From NCBI GenBank assembly GCA_023078555.1, contig CM041197.1:6097810-6161809 (forward strand): a stretch of DNA of 64,000 nucleotides. The letters are read 5' to 3'. The notes below the pieces were generated by a model. It saw nothing but the letters and a program-made list of their open reading frames with translations, was not told the DNA's origin and ran no database searches. This document shows positions 32,051-47,050 of this stretch, piece by piece. This stretch comes from Ulva prolifera (lineage: Eukaryota > Chlorophyta > Ulvophyceae > Ulvales > Ulvaceae). The translations under genes were made by a program, and so were the position numbers. Position 1 is the stretch's first letter. Each line of letters begins with the position of its first letter.

Positions 32051-35000
32051 TAGCAGGCATGGGAGTACGTTTACATTGGCGCGCTCATTTCTTCATGTTG
32101 TATACATAAAAATCCTGTTAATGTGTGTCCGATATACTGATTAACATTGAGCCCATGCCTGCTTGCATTCTAGCTGTTGTGTAGTCCACGTTCTTCAAAA
32201 ACTGTGTACTTTCGGAGAAGACATGCATGGGATGGCCTTTACACACCGCGCTCATTTCTTCATGTTGTATACATACATATCATGCCAATGTGTGTCAGAT
32301 GGATAATTTTTCATTGACCTCGTGCCCGCGTGCATTCCTACTAGTGTGTAGACCACGATCTTCAAAAAATGTGTACTTTCGAAGCTGGCAGGCATGGGAG
32401 CACGTTTACATTTGCGCGCTCACTTCTACATGTTGTATACATACACATCATGCCAATGTGTGTCAGATATACTGATTTACATTGAGCCCATGCCTGCTTG
32501 CATTCTAGCTGTTGTGTAGTCCACGTTCTTCAAAAACTTTGTACTTTCGGAGAAGACATGCATGGGATGGCCTTTACACACCGCGATCATTTCTTCATGT
32601 TGTATACATACATATCATGCCAATGTGTGTCAGATGGAAAATTTTCATTGACCTCGTGCCCGCGTGCATTCCTACTAGTGTGTAGACCACGTTCTGCGAA
32701 AACTGTGTACTTTCGAAGCAGGCAGGCCTGGGAGTACCTTTACATCGACGCGCTCATTTCTACATGTTGTATACATACATATAATGTTAATGTGTGTCAG
32801 ATATACTGATTTACACTGAGCCCATACCTGCTTGCATTCTAGCTGTTGTGTAGTCCACGTTCTTCAAAAACTGTGTACTTTCGGAGAAGACATGCATGGG
32901 TGGTCCTTTACACGCCGCGCTCATTTCTTCATGTTGTATACATACATATCATGCCAATGGGTGTCAGATGGAAAATTTTCATTGACCTCGTGCCCGCGTG
33001 CATTCCTACTAGTGTGTAGACCACGTTCTGCGAAAACTGTGTACTTTCGAAGCAGGCAGGCCTGGGAGTACGTTTACATTTGCGCGCTCACTTCTACATG
33101 TTGTATACATACACATCATGCCAATGTGTGTCAGATATACTGATTTACACTGAGCCCATACCTGCTTGCATTCTAGCTGTTGTGTAGTCCACGTTCTTCA
33201 AAAACTGTGTACTTTCGGAGAAGACATGCATGGGTGGTCCTTTACACGCCGCGCTCATTTCTTCATGTTGTATACATACATATCATGCCAATGGGTGTCA
33301 GATGGAAAATTTTCATTGACCTCGTGCCCGCGTGCATTCCTACTAGTGTGTAGACCACGTTCTGCGAAAACTGTGTACTTTCGAAGCAGGCAGGCCTGGG
33401 AGTACCTTTACATCGACGCGGTCATTTCTACATGTTGTATACATACATATAATGTTAATGTGTGTCAGATATACTGATTTACATTGAGCCCATGCCTGCT
33501 TGCATTCTAGCTGTTGTGTAGTCCACGTTCTTCAAAAACTGTGTACTTTCGGAGAAGACATGCATGGGAGGGCCTTTACACACCGCGCTCATTTCTTCAT
33601 GTTGTATACATACATATCATGGCAATGTGTGTCAGATGGATAATTTTCATTGACCTCGTGCCCGCGTGCATTCCTACTAGTGTGTAGACCACGATCTTCA
33701 AAAAATGTGTACTTTTGAAGCTGGCAGGCATGGGAGTACGTTTACATTTGCGCGCTCACTTCTACATGTTGTATACATACACATCATGCCAATGTGTGTC
33801 AGATATACTGATTTACATTGAGCCCATGCCTGCTTGCATTCTAGCTGTTGTGTAGTCCACGTTCTTCAAAAACTGTGTACTTTCGGAGAAGACATGCATG
33901 GGATGGCCTTTACACACCGCGATCATTTCTTCATGTTGTATACATACATATCATGCCAATGTGTGTCAGATGGAAAATTTTCATTGACCTCGTGCCCGCG
34001 TGCATTCCTACTAGTGTGTAGACCACGTTCTGCGAAAACTGTGTACTTTCGAAGCAGGCAGGCCTGGGAGTACCTTTACATCGACGCGCTCATTTCTACA
34101 TGTTGTATACATACATATAATGTTAATGTGTGTCAGATATACTGATTTACACTGAGCCCATACCTGCTTGCATTCTAGCTGTTGTGTAGTCCACGTTCTT
34201 CAAAAACTGTGTACTTTCGGAGAAGACATGCATGGGTGGTCCTTTACACGCCGCGCTCATTTCTTCATGTTGTATACATACATATCATGCCAATGGGTGT
34301 CAGATGGAAAATTTTCATTGACCTCGTGCCCGCGTGCATTCCTACTAGTGTGTAGACCACGATCTTCAAAAACTGTGTACTTTCGAAGCTGGCAGGCATG
34401 GGAGTACGTTTACATTGGCGCACTCATTTCTACATGTTGTATACATAAATATCCTGTTAATGTGTGTCAGATGTACTGATTTACATTTAGCCCATGCCTG
34501 CTTGCATTCTAGCTGTTGTGTAGTCCATGTTCTTCAAAAACTGTGTACTTTCGGAGAAGACATGCATGGGAGGGCCTTTACACACCGCGCTCATTTCTTC
34601 ATGTTGTATACATACATATCATGCCAATGTGTGTCAGATGGATAATTTTCATTGACCTCGTGCCCGCGTGCATTCCTGCTAGTGTGTAGACCACGATCTT
34701 CAAAAAATGTGTACTTTCGAAGCTAGCAGGCATGGGAGTACGTTTACATTGGCGCGCTCATTTCTTCATGTTGTATACATAAAAATCCTGTTATTGTGTG
34801 TCAGATATACTGATTTACATTGAGCCCATGCCTGCTTGCATTCTAGCTGTTGTGTAGTCCACGTTCTTCAAAAACTGTGTACTTTCGGAGAAGACATGCA
34901 TGGGAGGGCCTTTACACACCGCGCTCATTTCTTCATGTTGTATACATACATATCATGCCAATGTGTGTCAGATGGATAATTTTCATTGACCTCGTGCCCG

Positions 35001-38000
35001 CGTGCATTCCTGCTAGTGTGTAGACCACGATCTTCAAAAAATGTGTACTTTCGAAGCTAGCAGGCATGGGAGTACGTTTACATTGGCGCGCTCATTTCTT
35101 CATGTTGTATACATAAAAATCCTGTTAATGTGTGTCCGATATACTGATTAACATTGAGCCCATGCCCGCGTGCATAATAAATGGTGTGTAGACCACAATC
35201 TTTAAAAACTGTGTACTTTCGAAGCTGGCAGGCATGGGAGTACGTTTACACTGGCGCGCTCATTTCTTCATGTTGTATACATAAATATCCTGTTATTGTG
35301 TGTCAGATATACTGATTTACATTGAGCCCATGCCTGCTTGCATTCTAGCTGTTGTGTAGTCCACGTTCTTCAAAAACTGTGTACTTTCGGAGAAGACATG
35401 CATGGGAGGGCCTTTACACACCGCGCTCATTTCTTCATGTTGTATACATACATATCATGGCAATGTGTGTCAGATGGAAAATTTTCATTGACCTCGTGCC
35501 CGCGTGCATTCCTACTAGTGTGTAGACCACGATCTTCAAAAACTGTGTACTTTCGAAGCTGGCAGGCATGGGAGTACGTTTACACTGGCGCGCTCATTTC
35601 TTCATGTTGTATACATAAATATCCTGTTATTGTGTGTCAGATATACTGATTTACATTGAGCCCATGCCTGCTTGCATTCTAGCTGTCGTGTAGTCCACGT
35701 TCTTCAAAAACTGCGTACTTTCGGAGAAGACATGCATGGGAGGGCCTTTACACACCGCGATCATTTCTTCATGTTGTATACAACCATATCATGCCAATGT
35801 GTGTCAGATGGATAATGTTCATTGACCTCGTGCCCGCGTGCAATTCTGCTAGTGTGTAGACCACGATCTTCAAAAAATGTGTACTTTCGAAGCTAGCAGG
35901 CATGGGAGTACGTTTACATTGGCGCGCTCATTTCTTCATGTTGTATACATAAATATCCTGTTAATGTGTGTCCGATATACTGATTAACATTGAGCCTATG
36001 CCCGCGTGCATAATAAATGGTGTGTAGACCACAATCTTCAAAAACTGTGTACTTTTGGAGAAGACATGCATGGGAGGGCCTTTACACACCGCACTCATTT
36101 CTTCATGTTGTATACATACATATCATGCCAATGTGTGTCAGATGGATAATTTTCATTGACCTCGTGCCCGCGTGCATTCCTGCTAGTGTGTAGACCACGA
36201 TCTTCAAAAAATGTGTACTTTCGAAGCTAGCAGGCATGGGAGTACGTTTACATTGGCGCGCTCATTTCTTCATGTTGTATACATAAATATCCTGTTAATG
36301 TGTGTCCGATCTACTGCTTAACATTGAGCCCATGCCCGCGTGCATAATAAATGGTGTGTAGACCACAATCTTCAAAAACTGTGTACTTTCGAAGCTGGCA
36401 GGCATGGGAGTACGTTTACACTGGCGCGCTCATTTCTTCATGTTGTATACATAAATATTCTGTTATTGTGTGTCAGATATACTGATTTACATTGAGCCCA
36501 TGCCTGCTTGCATTCTAGCTGTTGTGTAGTCCACGTTCTTCAAAAACTGTGTACTTTCGGAGAAGACATGCATGGGAGGGCCTTTACACACCGCGCTCAT
36601 TTCTACATGTTGTATACATACATATACTGTTAATGTGTGTCAGATATACTGATTTACATTGAGCCCATGCCTGCTTGCATTCTAGCTGTTGTGTAGTCCA
36701 CGTTCTTGAAAAACTGTGTACTTTCGGAGAAGACATGCATGGGAGGGCCTTTACACACCGCGCTCATTTCTTCATGTTGTATACATACATATCATGCCAA
36801 TGTGTGTCAGATGGATAATTTTCATTGACCTCGTGCCCGCGTGCATTCCTGCTAGTGTGTAGACCACGATCTTCAAAAAATGTGTACTTTCGAAGCTAGC
36901 AGGCATGGGAGTACGTTTACATTGGCGCGCTCATTTCTTCATGTTGTATACATAAAAATCCTGTTAATGTGTGTCCGATATACTGATTAACATTGAGCCC
37001 ATGCCCGCGTGCATAATAAATGGTGTGTAGACCACAATTTTCAAAAACTGTGTACTTTCGAAGCTGGCAGGCATGGGAGTACGTTTACACTGGCGCGCTC
37101 ATTTCTTCATGTTGTATACATAAATATCCTGTTATTGTGTGTCAGATATACTGATTTACATTGAGCCCATGCCTGCTTGCATTCTAGCTGTCGTGTAGAC
37201 CACAATCTTCAAAAACTGTGTACTTTCGGAGAAGACATGCATGGGAGGGCCTTTACACACCGCACTCATTTCTTCATGTTGTATACATACATATCATGCC
37301 AATGTGTGTCAGATGGAAAATGTTCATTGACCTCGTGCCCGCGTGCATTCCTACTAGTGTGTAGACCACGATCTTCAAAAACTGTGTACTTTCGAAGCTG
37401 GCAGGCATGGGAGTACGTTTACATTGGCGCACTCATTTTTTCATGTTGTATACATAAATATCCTGTTAATGTGTGTCAGATATACTGATTTACATTGAGC
37501 CCATGCCTGCTTGCATTCTAGCTGTTGTGTAGTCCACGTTCTTCAAAAACTGTGTACTTTCGGACAAGACATGCATGGGAGGGCCTTTACACACCGCGCT
37601 CATTTCTTCATGTTGTATACATACATATCATGCCAATGTGTGTCAGATGGATAATTTTCATTGACCTCGTGCCCGCGTGCATTCCTACTAGTGTGTAGAC
37701 CACGATCTTCAAAAACTGTGTACTTTCGAAGCTGGCAGGCATGGGAGTACGTTTACATTGGCGCACTCATTTCTTCATGTTGTATACATAAATATCCTGT
37801 TAATGTGTGTCAGATATACTGATTTACATTGAGCCCATGCCTGCTTGCATTCTAGCTGTTGTGTAGTCCACGTTCTTCAAAAACTGTGTACTTTCGGAGA
37901 AGACATGCATGGGAGGGCCTTTACACACCGCGCTCATTTCTTCATGTTGTATACATACATATCATGCCAATGTGTGTCAGATGGATAATTTTCATTGACC

Positions 38001-41000
38001 TCGTGCCCGCGTGCATTCCTACTAGTGTGTAGACCACGATCTTCAAAAACTGTGTACTTTCGAAGCTGGCAGGCATGGGAGTACGTTTACATTGGCGCAC
38101 TCATTTCTTCATGTTGTATACATAAATATCCTGTTAATGTGTGTCAGATATACTGATTTACATTGAGCCCATGCCTGCTTGCATTCTAGCTGTTGTGTAG
38201 TCCACGTTCTTCAAAAACTGTGTACTTTCGGAGAAGACATGCATGGGAGGGCCTTTACACACCGCGCTCATTTCTTCATGTTGTATACATACATATCATG
38301 CCAATTTGTGTCAGATGGATAATTTTCATTGACCTCGTGCCCGCGTGCATTCCTACTAGTGTGTAGACCACGATCTTCAAAAACTGTGTACTTTCGAAGC
38401 TGGCAGGCATGGGAGTACGTTTACATTGGCGCACTCATTTCTTCATGTTGTATACATAAATATCCTGTTAATGTGTGTCAGATATACTGATTTACATTGA
38501 GCCCATGCCTGCTTGCATTCTAGCTGTTGTGTAGTCCACGTTCTTGAAAAACTGTGTACTTTCGGAGAAGACATGCATGGGAGGGCCTTTACACACCGCG
38601 CTCATTTCTTCATGTTGTATACATACATATCATGCCAATGTGTGTCAGATGGATAATTTTCATTGACCTCGTGCCCGCGTGCATTCCTGCTAGTGTGTAG
38701 ACCACGATCTTCAAAAAATGTGTACTTTCGAAGCTAGCAGGCATGGGAGTACGTTTACATTGGCGCGCTCATTTCTTCATGTTGTATACATAAAAATCCT
38801 GTTAATGTGTGTCCGATATACTGATTAACATTGAGCCCATGCCCGCGTGCATAATAAATGGTGTGTAGACCACAATCTTCAAAAACTGTGTACTTTCGAA
38901 GCTGGCAGGCATGGGAGTACGTTTACACTGGCGCGCTCATTTCTTCATGTTGTATACATAAATATTCTGTTATTGTGTGTCAGATATACTGATTTACATT
39001 GAGCCCATGCCTGCTTGCATTCTAGCTGTTGTGTAGTCCACGTTCTTCAAAAACTGTGTACTTTCGGAGAAGACATGCATGGGAGGGCCTTTACACACCG
39101 CACTCATTTCTACATGTTGTATACATACATATCATGCCAATGTGTGTCAGATGGATAATGTTCATTGACCTCGTGCCCGCGTGCATTCCTACTAGTGTGT
39201 AGACCACGATCTTCAAAAAATGTGTACTTTCGAAGCTAGCAGGCATGGGAGTACGTTTACATTGGCGCACTCATTTTTTCATGTTGTATACATAAATATC
39301 CTGTTAATGTGTGTCAGATATACTGATTTACATTGAGCCCATGCCTGCTTGCATTCTAGCTGTTGTGTAGTCCACGTTCTTCAAAAACTGTGTACTTTCG
39401 GAGAAGACATGCATGGGAGGGCCTTTACACACCGCGCTCATTTCTTCATGTTGTATACATACATATCATGCCAATGTGTGTCAGATGGATAATTTTCATT
39501 GACCTCGTGCCCGCGTGCATTCCTACTAGTGTGTAGACCACGATCTTCAAAAACTGTGTACTTTCGAAGCTGGCAGGCATGGGAGTACGTTTACATTGGC
39601 GCACTCATTTCTTCATGTTGTATACATAAATATCCTGTTAATGTGTGTCAGATATACTGATTTACATTGAGCCCATGCCTGCTTGCATTCTAGCTGTTGT
39701 GTAGTCCACGTTCTTCAAAAACTGTGTACTTTCGGAGAAGACATGCATGGGAGGGCCTTTACACACCGCGCTCATTTCTTCATGTTGTATACATACATAT
39801 CATGCCAATGTGTGTCAGATGGATAATTTTCATTGACCTCGTGCCCGCGTGCATTCCTACTAGTGTGTAGACCACGATCTTCAAAAACTGTGTACTTTCG
39901 AAGCTGGCAGGCATGGGAGTACGTTTACATTGGCGCACTCATTTCTTCATGTTGTATACATAAATATCCTGTTAATGTGTGTCAGATATACTGATTTACA
40001 TTGAGCCCATGCCTGCTTGCATTCTAGCTGTTGTGTAGTCCACGTTCTTGAAAAACTGTGTACTTTCGGAGAAGACATGCATGGGAGGGCCTTTACACAC
40101 CGCGCTCATTTCTTCATGTTGTATACATACATATCATGCCAATGTGTGTCAGATGGATAATTTTCATTGACCTCGTGCCCGCGTGCATTCCTGCTAGTGT
40201 GTAGACCACGATCTTCAAAAAATGTGTACTTTCGAAGCTAGCAGGCATGGGAGTACGTTTACATTGGCGCGCTCATTTCTTCATGTTGTATACATAAAAA
40301 TCCTGTTAATGTGTGTCCGATATACTGATTAACATTGAGCCCATGCCCGCGTGCATAATAAATGGTGTGTAGACCACAATCTTCAAAAACTGTGTACTTT
40401 CGAAGCTGGCAGGCATGGGAGTACGTTTACACTGGCGCGCTCATTTCTTCATGTTGTATACATAAATATTCTGTTATTGTGTGTCAGATATATTGATTTA
40501 CATTGAGCCCATGCCTGCTTGCATTCTAGCTGTTGTGTAGTCCACGTTCTTCAAAAACTGTGTACTTTCGGAGAAGACATGCATGGGAGGGCCTTTACAC
40601 ACCGCACTCATTTCTACATGTTGTATACATACATATCATGCCAATGTGTGTCGGATGGATAATTTTTATTGACCTCGTGCCCGCGTGCATTCCTGCTAGT
40701 GTGTAGACCACGATCATCAAAAAATGTGTACTTTCGAAGCTAGCAGGCATGGGAGTACGTTTACATTGGCGCGCTCATTTCTTCATGTTGTATACATAAA
40801 AATCCTGTTAATGTGTGTCCGATATACTGATTAACATTGAGCCCATGCCCGCGTGCATAATAAATGGTGTGTAGACCACAATATTCAAAAACTGTGTACT
40901 TTCGAAGCTGGCAGGCATGGGAGTACGTTTACACTGGCGCGCTCATTTCTTCATGTTGTATACATAAATATCCTGTTATTGTGTGTCAGATATACTGATT

Positions 41001-44000
41001 TACATTGAGCCCATGCCTGCTTGCATTCTAGCTGTCGTGTAGTCCACGTTCTTCAAAAACTGTGTACTTTCGGAGAAGACATGCATGGGAGGGCCTTTAC
41101 ACACCGCGATCATCTCTTCATGTTGTATACAACCATATCATGCCAATGTGTGTCAGATGGATAATGTTCATTGACCTCGTGCCCGCGTGCAATTCTGCTA
41201 GTGTGTAGACCACGATCTTCAAAAAATGTGTACTTTCGAAGCTAGCAGGCATGGGAGTACGTTTACATTGGCGCGCTCATTTCTTCATGTTGTATACATA
41301 AATATCCTGTTAATGTGTGTCCGATATACTGATTAACATTGAGCCTATGCCCGCGTGCATAATAAATGGTGTGTAGACCACAATCTTCAAAAACTGTGTA
41401 CTTTCGGAGAAGACATGCATGGGAGGGCCTTTACACACCGCACTCATTTCATCATGTTGTATACATACATATCATGCCAATGTGTGTCAGATGGATAATT
41501 TTCATTGACCTCGTGCCCGCGTGCATTCCTACTAGTGTGTAGACCACGATCTTCAAAAACTGTGTACTTTCGAAGCTGGCAGGCATGGGAGTACGTTTAC
41601 ATTGGCGCGCTCATTTCTTCATGTTGTATACATAAATATCCTGTTAATGTGTGTCCGATCTACTGATTAACATTGAGCCCATGCCCGCGTGCATAATAAA
41701 TGGTGTGTAGACCACAATCTTCAAAAACTGTGTACTTTCGAAGCTGGCAGGCATGGGAGTACGTTTACACTGGCGCGCTCATTTCTTCATGTTGTATACA
41801 TAAATATCCTGTTATTGTGTGTCAGATATACTGATTAACATTGAGCCCATACATGCTTGCATTCTAGCTGTTGTGTAGTCCACGATCTTCAAAAACTGTG
41901 TACTTTCGGAGAAGACATGCATGGGAGGGCCTTTACACACCGCGCTCATTTCTTCATGTTGTATACATACATATCATGCCAATGTGTGTCAGATGGATAA
42001 TTTTCATTGACCTCGCGCCCGCGTGCATTCCTGCTAGTGTGTAGACCACGATCTTCAAAAAATGTGTACTTTCGAAGCTAGCAGGCATGGGAGTACGTTT
42101 ACATTGGCGCGCTCATTTCTTCATGTTGTATACATAAAAATCCTGTTAATGTGTGTCCGATATACTGATTAACATTGAGCCCATGCCCGCGTGCATAATA
42201 AATGGTGTGTAGACCACAATCTTCAAAAACTGTGTACTTTCGAAGCTGGCAGGCATGGGAGTACGTTTACACTGTCGCGCTCATTTCTTCATGTTGTATA
42301 CATAAATATTCTGTTATTGTGTGTCAGATATACTGATTTACATTGAGCCCATGCCTGCTTGCATTCTAGCTGTTGTGTAGTCCACGTTCTTCAAAAACTG
42401 TGTACTTTCGGAGAAGACATGCATGGGAGGGCCTTTACACACCGCACTCATTTCTACATGTTGTATACATACATATACTGTTAATGTGTGTCAGATATAC
42501 TGATTTACATTGAGCCCATGCCTGCTTGCATTCTAGCTGTTGTGTAGTCCACGTTCTTGAAAAACTGTGTACTTTCGGAGAAGACACGCATGGGAGGGCC
42601 TTTACACACCGCGCTCATTTCTTCATGTTGTATACATACATATCATGCCAATGTGTGTCAGATGGATAATTTTCATTGACCTCGTGCCCGCGTGCATTCC
42701 TGCTAGTGTGTAGACCACGATCTTCAAAAAATGTGTACTTTCGAAGCTAGCAGGCATGGGAGTACGTTTACATTGGCGCGCTCATTTCTTCATGTTGTAT
42801 ACATAAAAATCCTGTTAATGTGTGTCCGATATACTGATTAACATTGAGCCCATGCCCGCGTGCATAATAAATGGTGTGTAGACCACAATATTCAAAAACT
42901 GTGTACTTTCGAAGCTGGCAGGCATGGGAGTACGTTTACACTGGCGCGCTCATTTCTTCATGTTGTATACATAAATATCCTGTTATTGTGTGTCAGATAT
43001 ACTGATTTACATTGAGCCCATGCCTGCTTGCATTCTAGCTGTCGTGTAGTCCACGTTCTTCAAAAACTGTGTACTTTCGGAGAAGACATGCATGGGAGGG
43101 CCTTTACACACCGCGATCATTTCTTCATGTTGTATACAACCATATCATGCCAATGTGTGTCAGATGGATAATGTTCATTGACCTCGTGCCCGCGTGCAAT
43201 TCTGCTAGTGTGTAGACCACGATCTTCAAAAAATGTGTACTTTCAAAGCTAGCAGGCATGGGAGTACGTTTACATTGGCGCGCTCATTTCTTCATGTTGT
43301 ATACATAAATATCCTGTTAATGTGTGTCCGATATACTGATTAACATTGAGCCTATGCCCGCGTGCATATTAAATGGTGTGTAGACCACAATCTTCAAAAA
43401 CTGTGTACTTTCGGAGAAGACATGCATGGGAGGGCCTTTACACACCGCACTCATTTCATCATGTTGTATACATACATATCATGCCAATGTGTGTCAGATG
43501 GATAATTTTCATTGACCTCGTGCCCGCGTGCATTCCTACTAGTGTGTAGACCACGATCTTCAAAAACTGTGTACTTTCGAAGCTGGCAGGCATGGGAGTA
43601 CGTTTACATTGGCGCGCTCATTTCTTCATGTTGTATACATAAATATCCTGTTAATGTGTGTCCGATCTACTGATTAACATTGAGCCCATGCCCGCGTGCA
43701 TAATAAATGGTGTGTAGACCACAATCTTCAAAAACTGTGTACTTTCGAAGCTGGCAGGCATGGGAGTACGTTTACACTGGCGCGCTCATTTCTTCATGTT
43801 GTATACATAAATATCCTGTTATTGTGTGTCAGATATACTGATTTACATTGAGCCCATGCATGCTTGCATTCTAGCTGTTGTGTAGTCCACGATCTTCAAA
43901 AACTGTGTACTTTCGGAGAAGACATGCATGGGAGGGCCTTTACACACCGCGCTCATTTCTTCATGTTGTATACATACATATCATGCCAATGTGTGTCAGA

Positions 44001-46059
44001 TGGATAATTTTCATTGACCTCGCGCCCGCGTGCATTCCTGCTAGTGTGTAGACCACGATCTTCAAAAAATGTGTACTTTCGAAGCTAGCAGGCATGGGAG
44101 TACGTTTACATTGGCGCGCTCATTTCTTCATGTTGTATACATAAAAATCCTGTTAATGTGTGTCCGATATACTGATTAACATTGAGCCCATGCCCGCGTG
44201 CATAATAAATGGTGTGTAGACCACAATCTTCAAAAACTGTGTACTTTCGAAGCTGGCAGGCATGGGAGTACGTTTACACTGGCGCGCTCATTTCTTCATG
44301 TTGTATACATAAATATCCTGTTATTGTGTGTCAGATATACTGATTTACATTGAGCCCATGCCTGCTTGCATTCTAGCTGTCGTGTAGTCCACGTTCTTCA
44401 AAAACTGTGTACTTTCGGAGAAGACATGCATGGGAGGGCCTTTACACACCGCGATCATTTCTTCATGTTGTATACAACCATATCATGCCAATGTGTGTCA
44501 GATGGATAATGTTCATTGACCTCGTGCCCGCGTGCAATTCTGCTAGTGTGTAGACCACGATCTTCAAAAAATGTGTACTTTCGAAGCTAGCAGGCATGGG
44601 AGAACGTTTACATTGGCGCGCTCATTTCTTCATGTTGTATACATAAATATCCTGTTAATGTGTGTCAGATATACTGATTAACATTGAGCCTATGCCCGCG
44701 TGCATAATAAATGGTGTGTAGACCACAATCTTCAAAAACTGTGTACTTTCGGAGAAGACATGCATGGGAGGGCCTTTACACACCGCACTCATTTCTTCAT
44801 GTTGTATACATACATATCATGCCAATGTGTGTCAGATGGATAATTTTCATTGACCTCGTGCCCGCGTGCATTCCTACTAGTGTGTAGACCACGATCTTCA
44901 GAAACTGTGTACTTTCGAAGCTGGCAGGCATGGGAGTACGTTTACATTGGCGCACTCATTTCTTCATGTTGTATACATAAATATCCTGTTAATGTGTGTC
45001 AGATATACTGATTTACATTGAGCCCATGCCTGCTTGCATTCTAGCTGTTGTGTAGTCCACGTTCTTCAAAAACTGTGTACTTTCGGAGAAGACATGCATG
45101 GGAGGGCCTTTACACACCGCGCTCATTTCTTCATGTTGTATACATACATATCATGCCAATGTGTGTCAGATGGATAATTTTCATTGACCTCGTGCCCGCG
45201 TGCATTCCTGCTAGTGTGTAGACCACGATCTTCAAAAAATGTGTACTTTCGAAGCTAGCAGGCATGGGAGTACGTTTACATTGGCGCGCTCATTTCTTCA
45301 TGTTGTATACATAAATATCCTGTTAATGTGTGTCCGATCTACTGATTAACATTGAGCCCATGCCCGCGTGCATAATAAATGGTGTGTAGACCACAATCTT
45401 CAAAAACTGTGTACTTTGGAAGCTGGCAGGCATGGGAGTACGTTTACACTGGCGCGCTCATTTCTTCATGTTGTATACATAAATATCCTGTTATTGTGTG
45501 TCAGATATACTGATTTACATTGAGCCCATGCATGCTTGCATTCTAGCTGTTGTGTAGTCCACGTTCTTCAAAAACTGTGTACTTTCGGAGAAGACATGCA
45601 TGGGAGGGCCTTTACACACCACGCTCATTTCTTCATGTTGTATACATACATATCATGCCAATGTGTGTCAGATGGATAATTTTCATTGACCTCGTGCCCG
45701 CGTGCATTCCTACTAATGTGTAGACCACGATCTTCAAAAACTGTGTACTTTCGAAGCTGGCAGGCATGGGAGTACGTTTACATTGGCGCACTCATTTCTT
45801 CATGTTGTATACATAAATATCCTGTTAATGTGTGTCAGATATACTAATTTACATTGAGCCCATGCCTGCTTGCATTCTAGCTGTTGTGTAGTCCACGTTC
45901 TTCAAAAACTGTGTACTTTCGGAGAAGACATGCATGGGAGGGCCTTTACACACCGCGCTCATTTCTTCATGTTGTATACATACATATCATGCCAATGTGT
46001 GTCAGATGGATAATTTTCATTGACCTCGTGCCCGCGTGCATTCCTACTAGTGTGTAGAC

Positions 46060-47050
46060 CACGATCTTCAGAAACTGTGTACTTTCGAAGCTGGCAGGCA
46101 TGGGAGTACGTTTACATTGGCGCACTCATTTCTCCATGTTGTATACATAAATATCCTGTTAATGTGTGTCAGATATACTGATTTACATTGAGCCCATGCC
46201 TGCTTGCATTCTAGCTGTTGTGTAGTCCACGTTCTTCAAAAACTGTGTACTTTCGGAGAAGACATGCATGGGAGGGCCTTTACACACCGCGCTCATTTCT
46301 TCATGTTGTATACATACATATCATGCCAATGTGTGTCAGATGGATAATTTTCATTGACCTCGTGCCCGCGTGCATTCCTACTAGTGTGTAGACCACGATC
46401 TTCAAAACCTGTGTACTTTCGAAGCTGGCAGGCATGGGAGTACGTTTACATTGGCGCACTCATTTCTTCATGTTGTATACATAAATATCCTGTTAATGTG
46501 TGTCAGATATACTGATTTACATTGAGCCCATGCCTGCTTGCATTCTAGCTGTTGTGTAGTCCACGTTCTTCAAAAACTGTGTACTTTCGGAGAAGACATG
46601 CATGGGAGGGCCTTTACACACCGCGCTCATTTCTTCATGTTGTATACATACATATCATGCCAATGTGTGTCAGATGGAAAATTTTCATTGAGCTCGTGCC
46701 CGCGTGCATTCCTACCAGTGTGTAGACCACGATCTTCAAAAAATGTGTACTTTCGAAGCTGGCAGGCATGGGAGTACGTTTACATTGGCGCGTTCATTTC
46801 TACATGTTGTATACATAAATATCCTGTTAATGTGCGTCAGATATACTGATTTACATTGAGCCCATGCCTGCTTGCATTCTAGCTGTTGTGCAGTCCACGT
46901 TCTTCAAAAACTGTGTACTTTCGGAGAAGACATGCATGGGAGGGCCTTTACACACCGCGCTCATTTCTTCATGTTGTATACATACATATCATGCCAATGT
47001 GTGTCAGATGGAAAATTTTCATTGACCTCGTGCCCGCGTGCATTCCTACC
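46060..47050 (+). repeat. Higher-order satellite block, 3,676-bp period, copy 1
   Basis: Rare variants TCTCCATGTT (46,131), TTCAAAACCT (46,401) and CATTGAGCTCGTG (about 46,686) each recur exactly 3,676 bp downstream. The offset is 11 dimers. Confidence 0.85.
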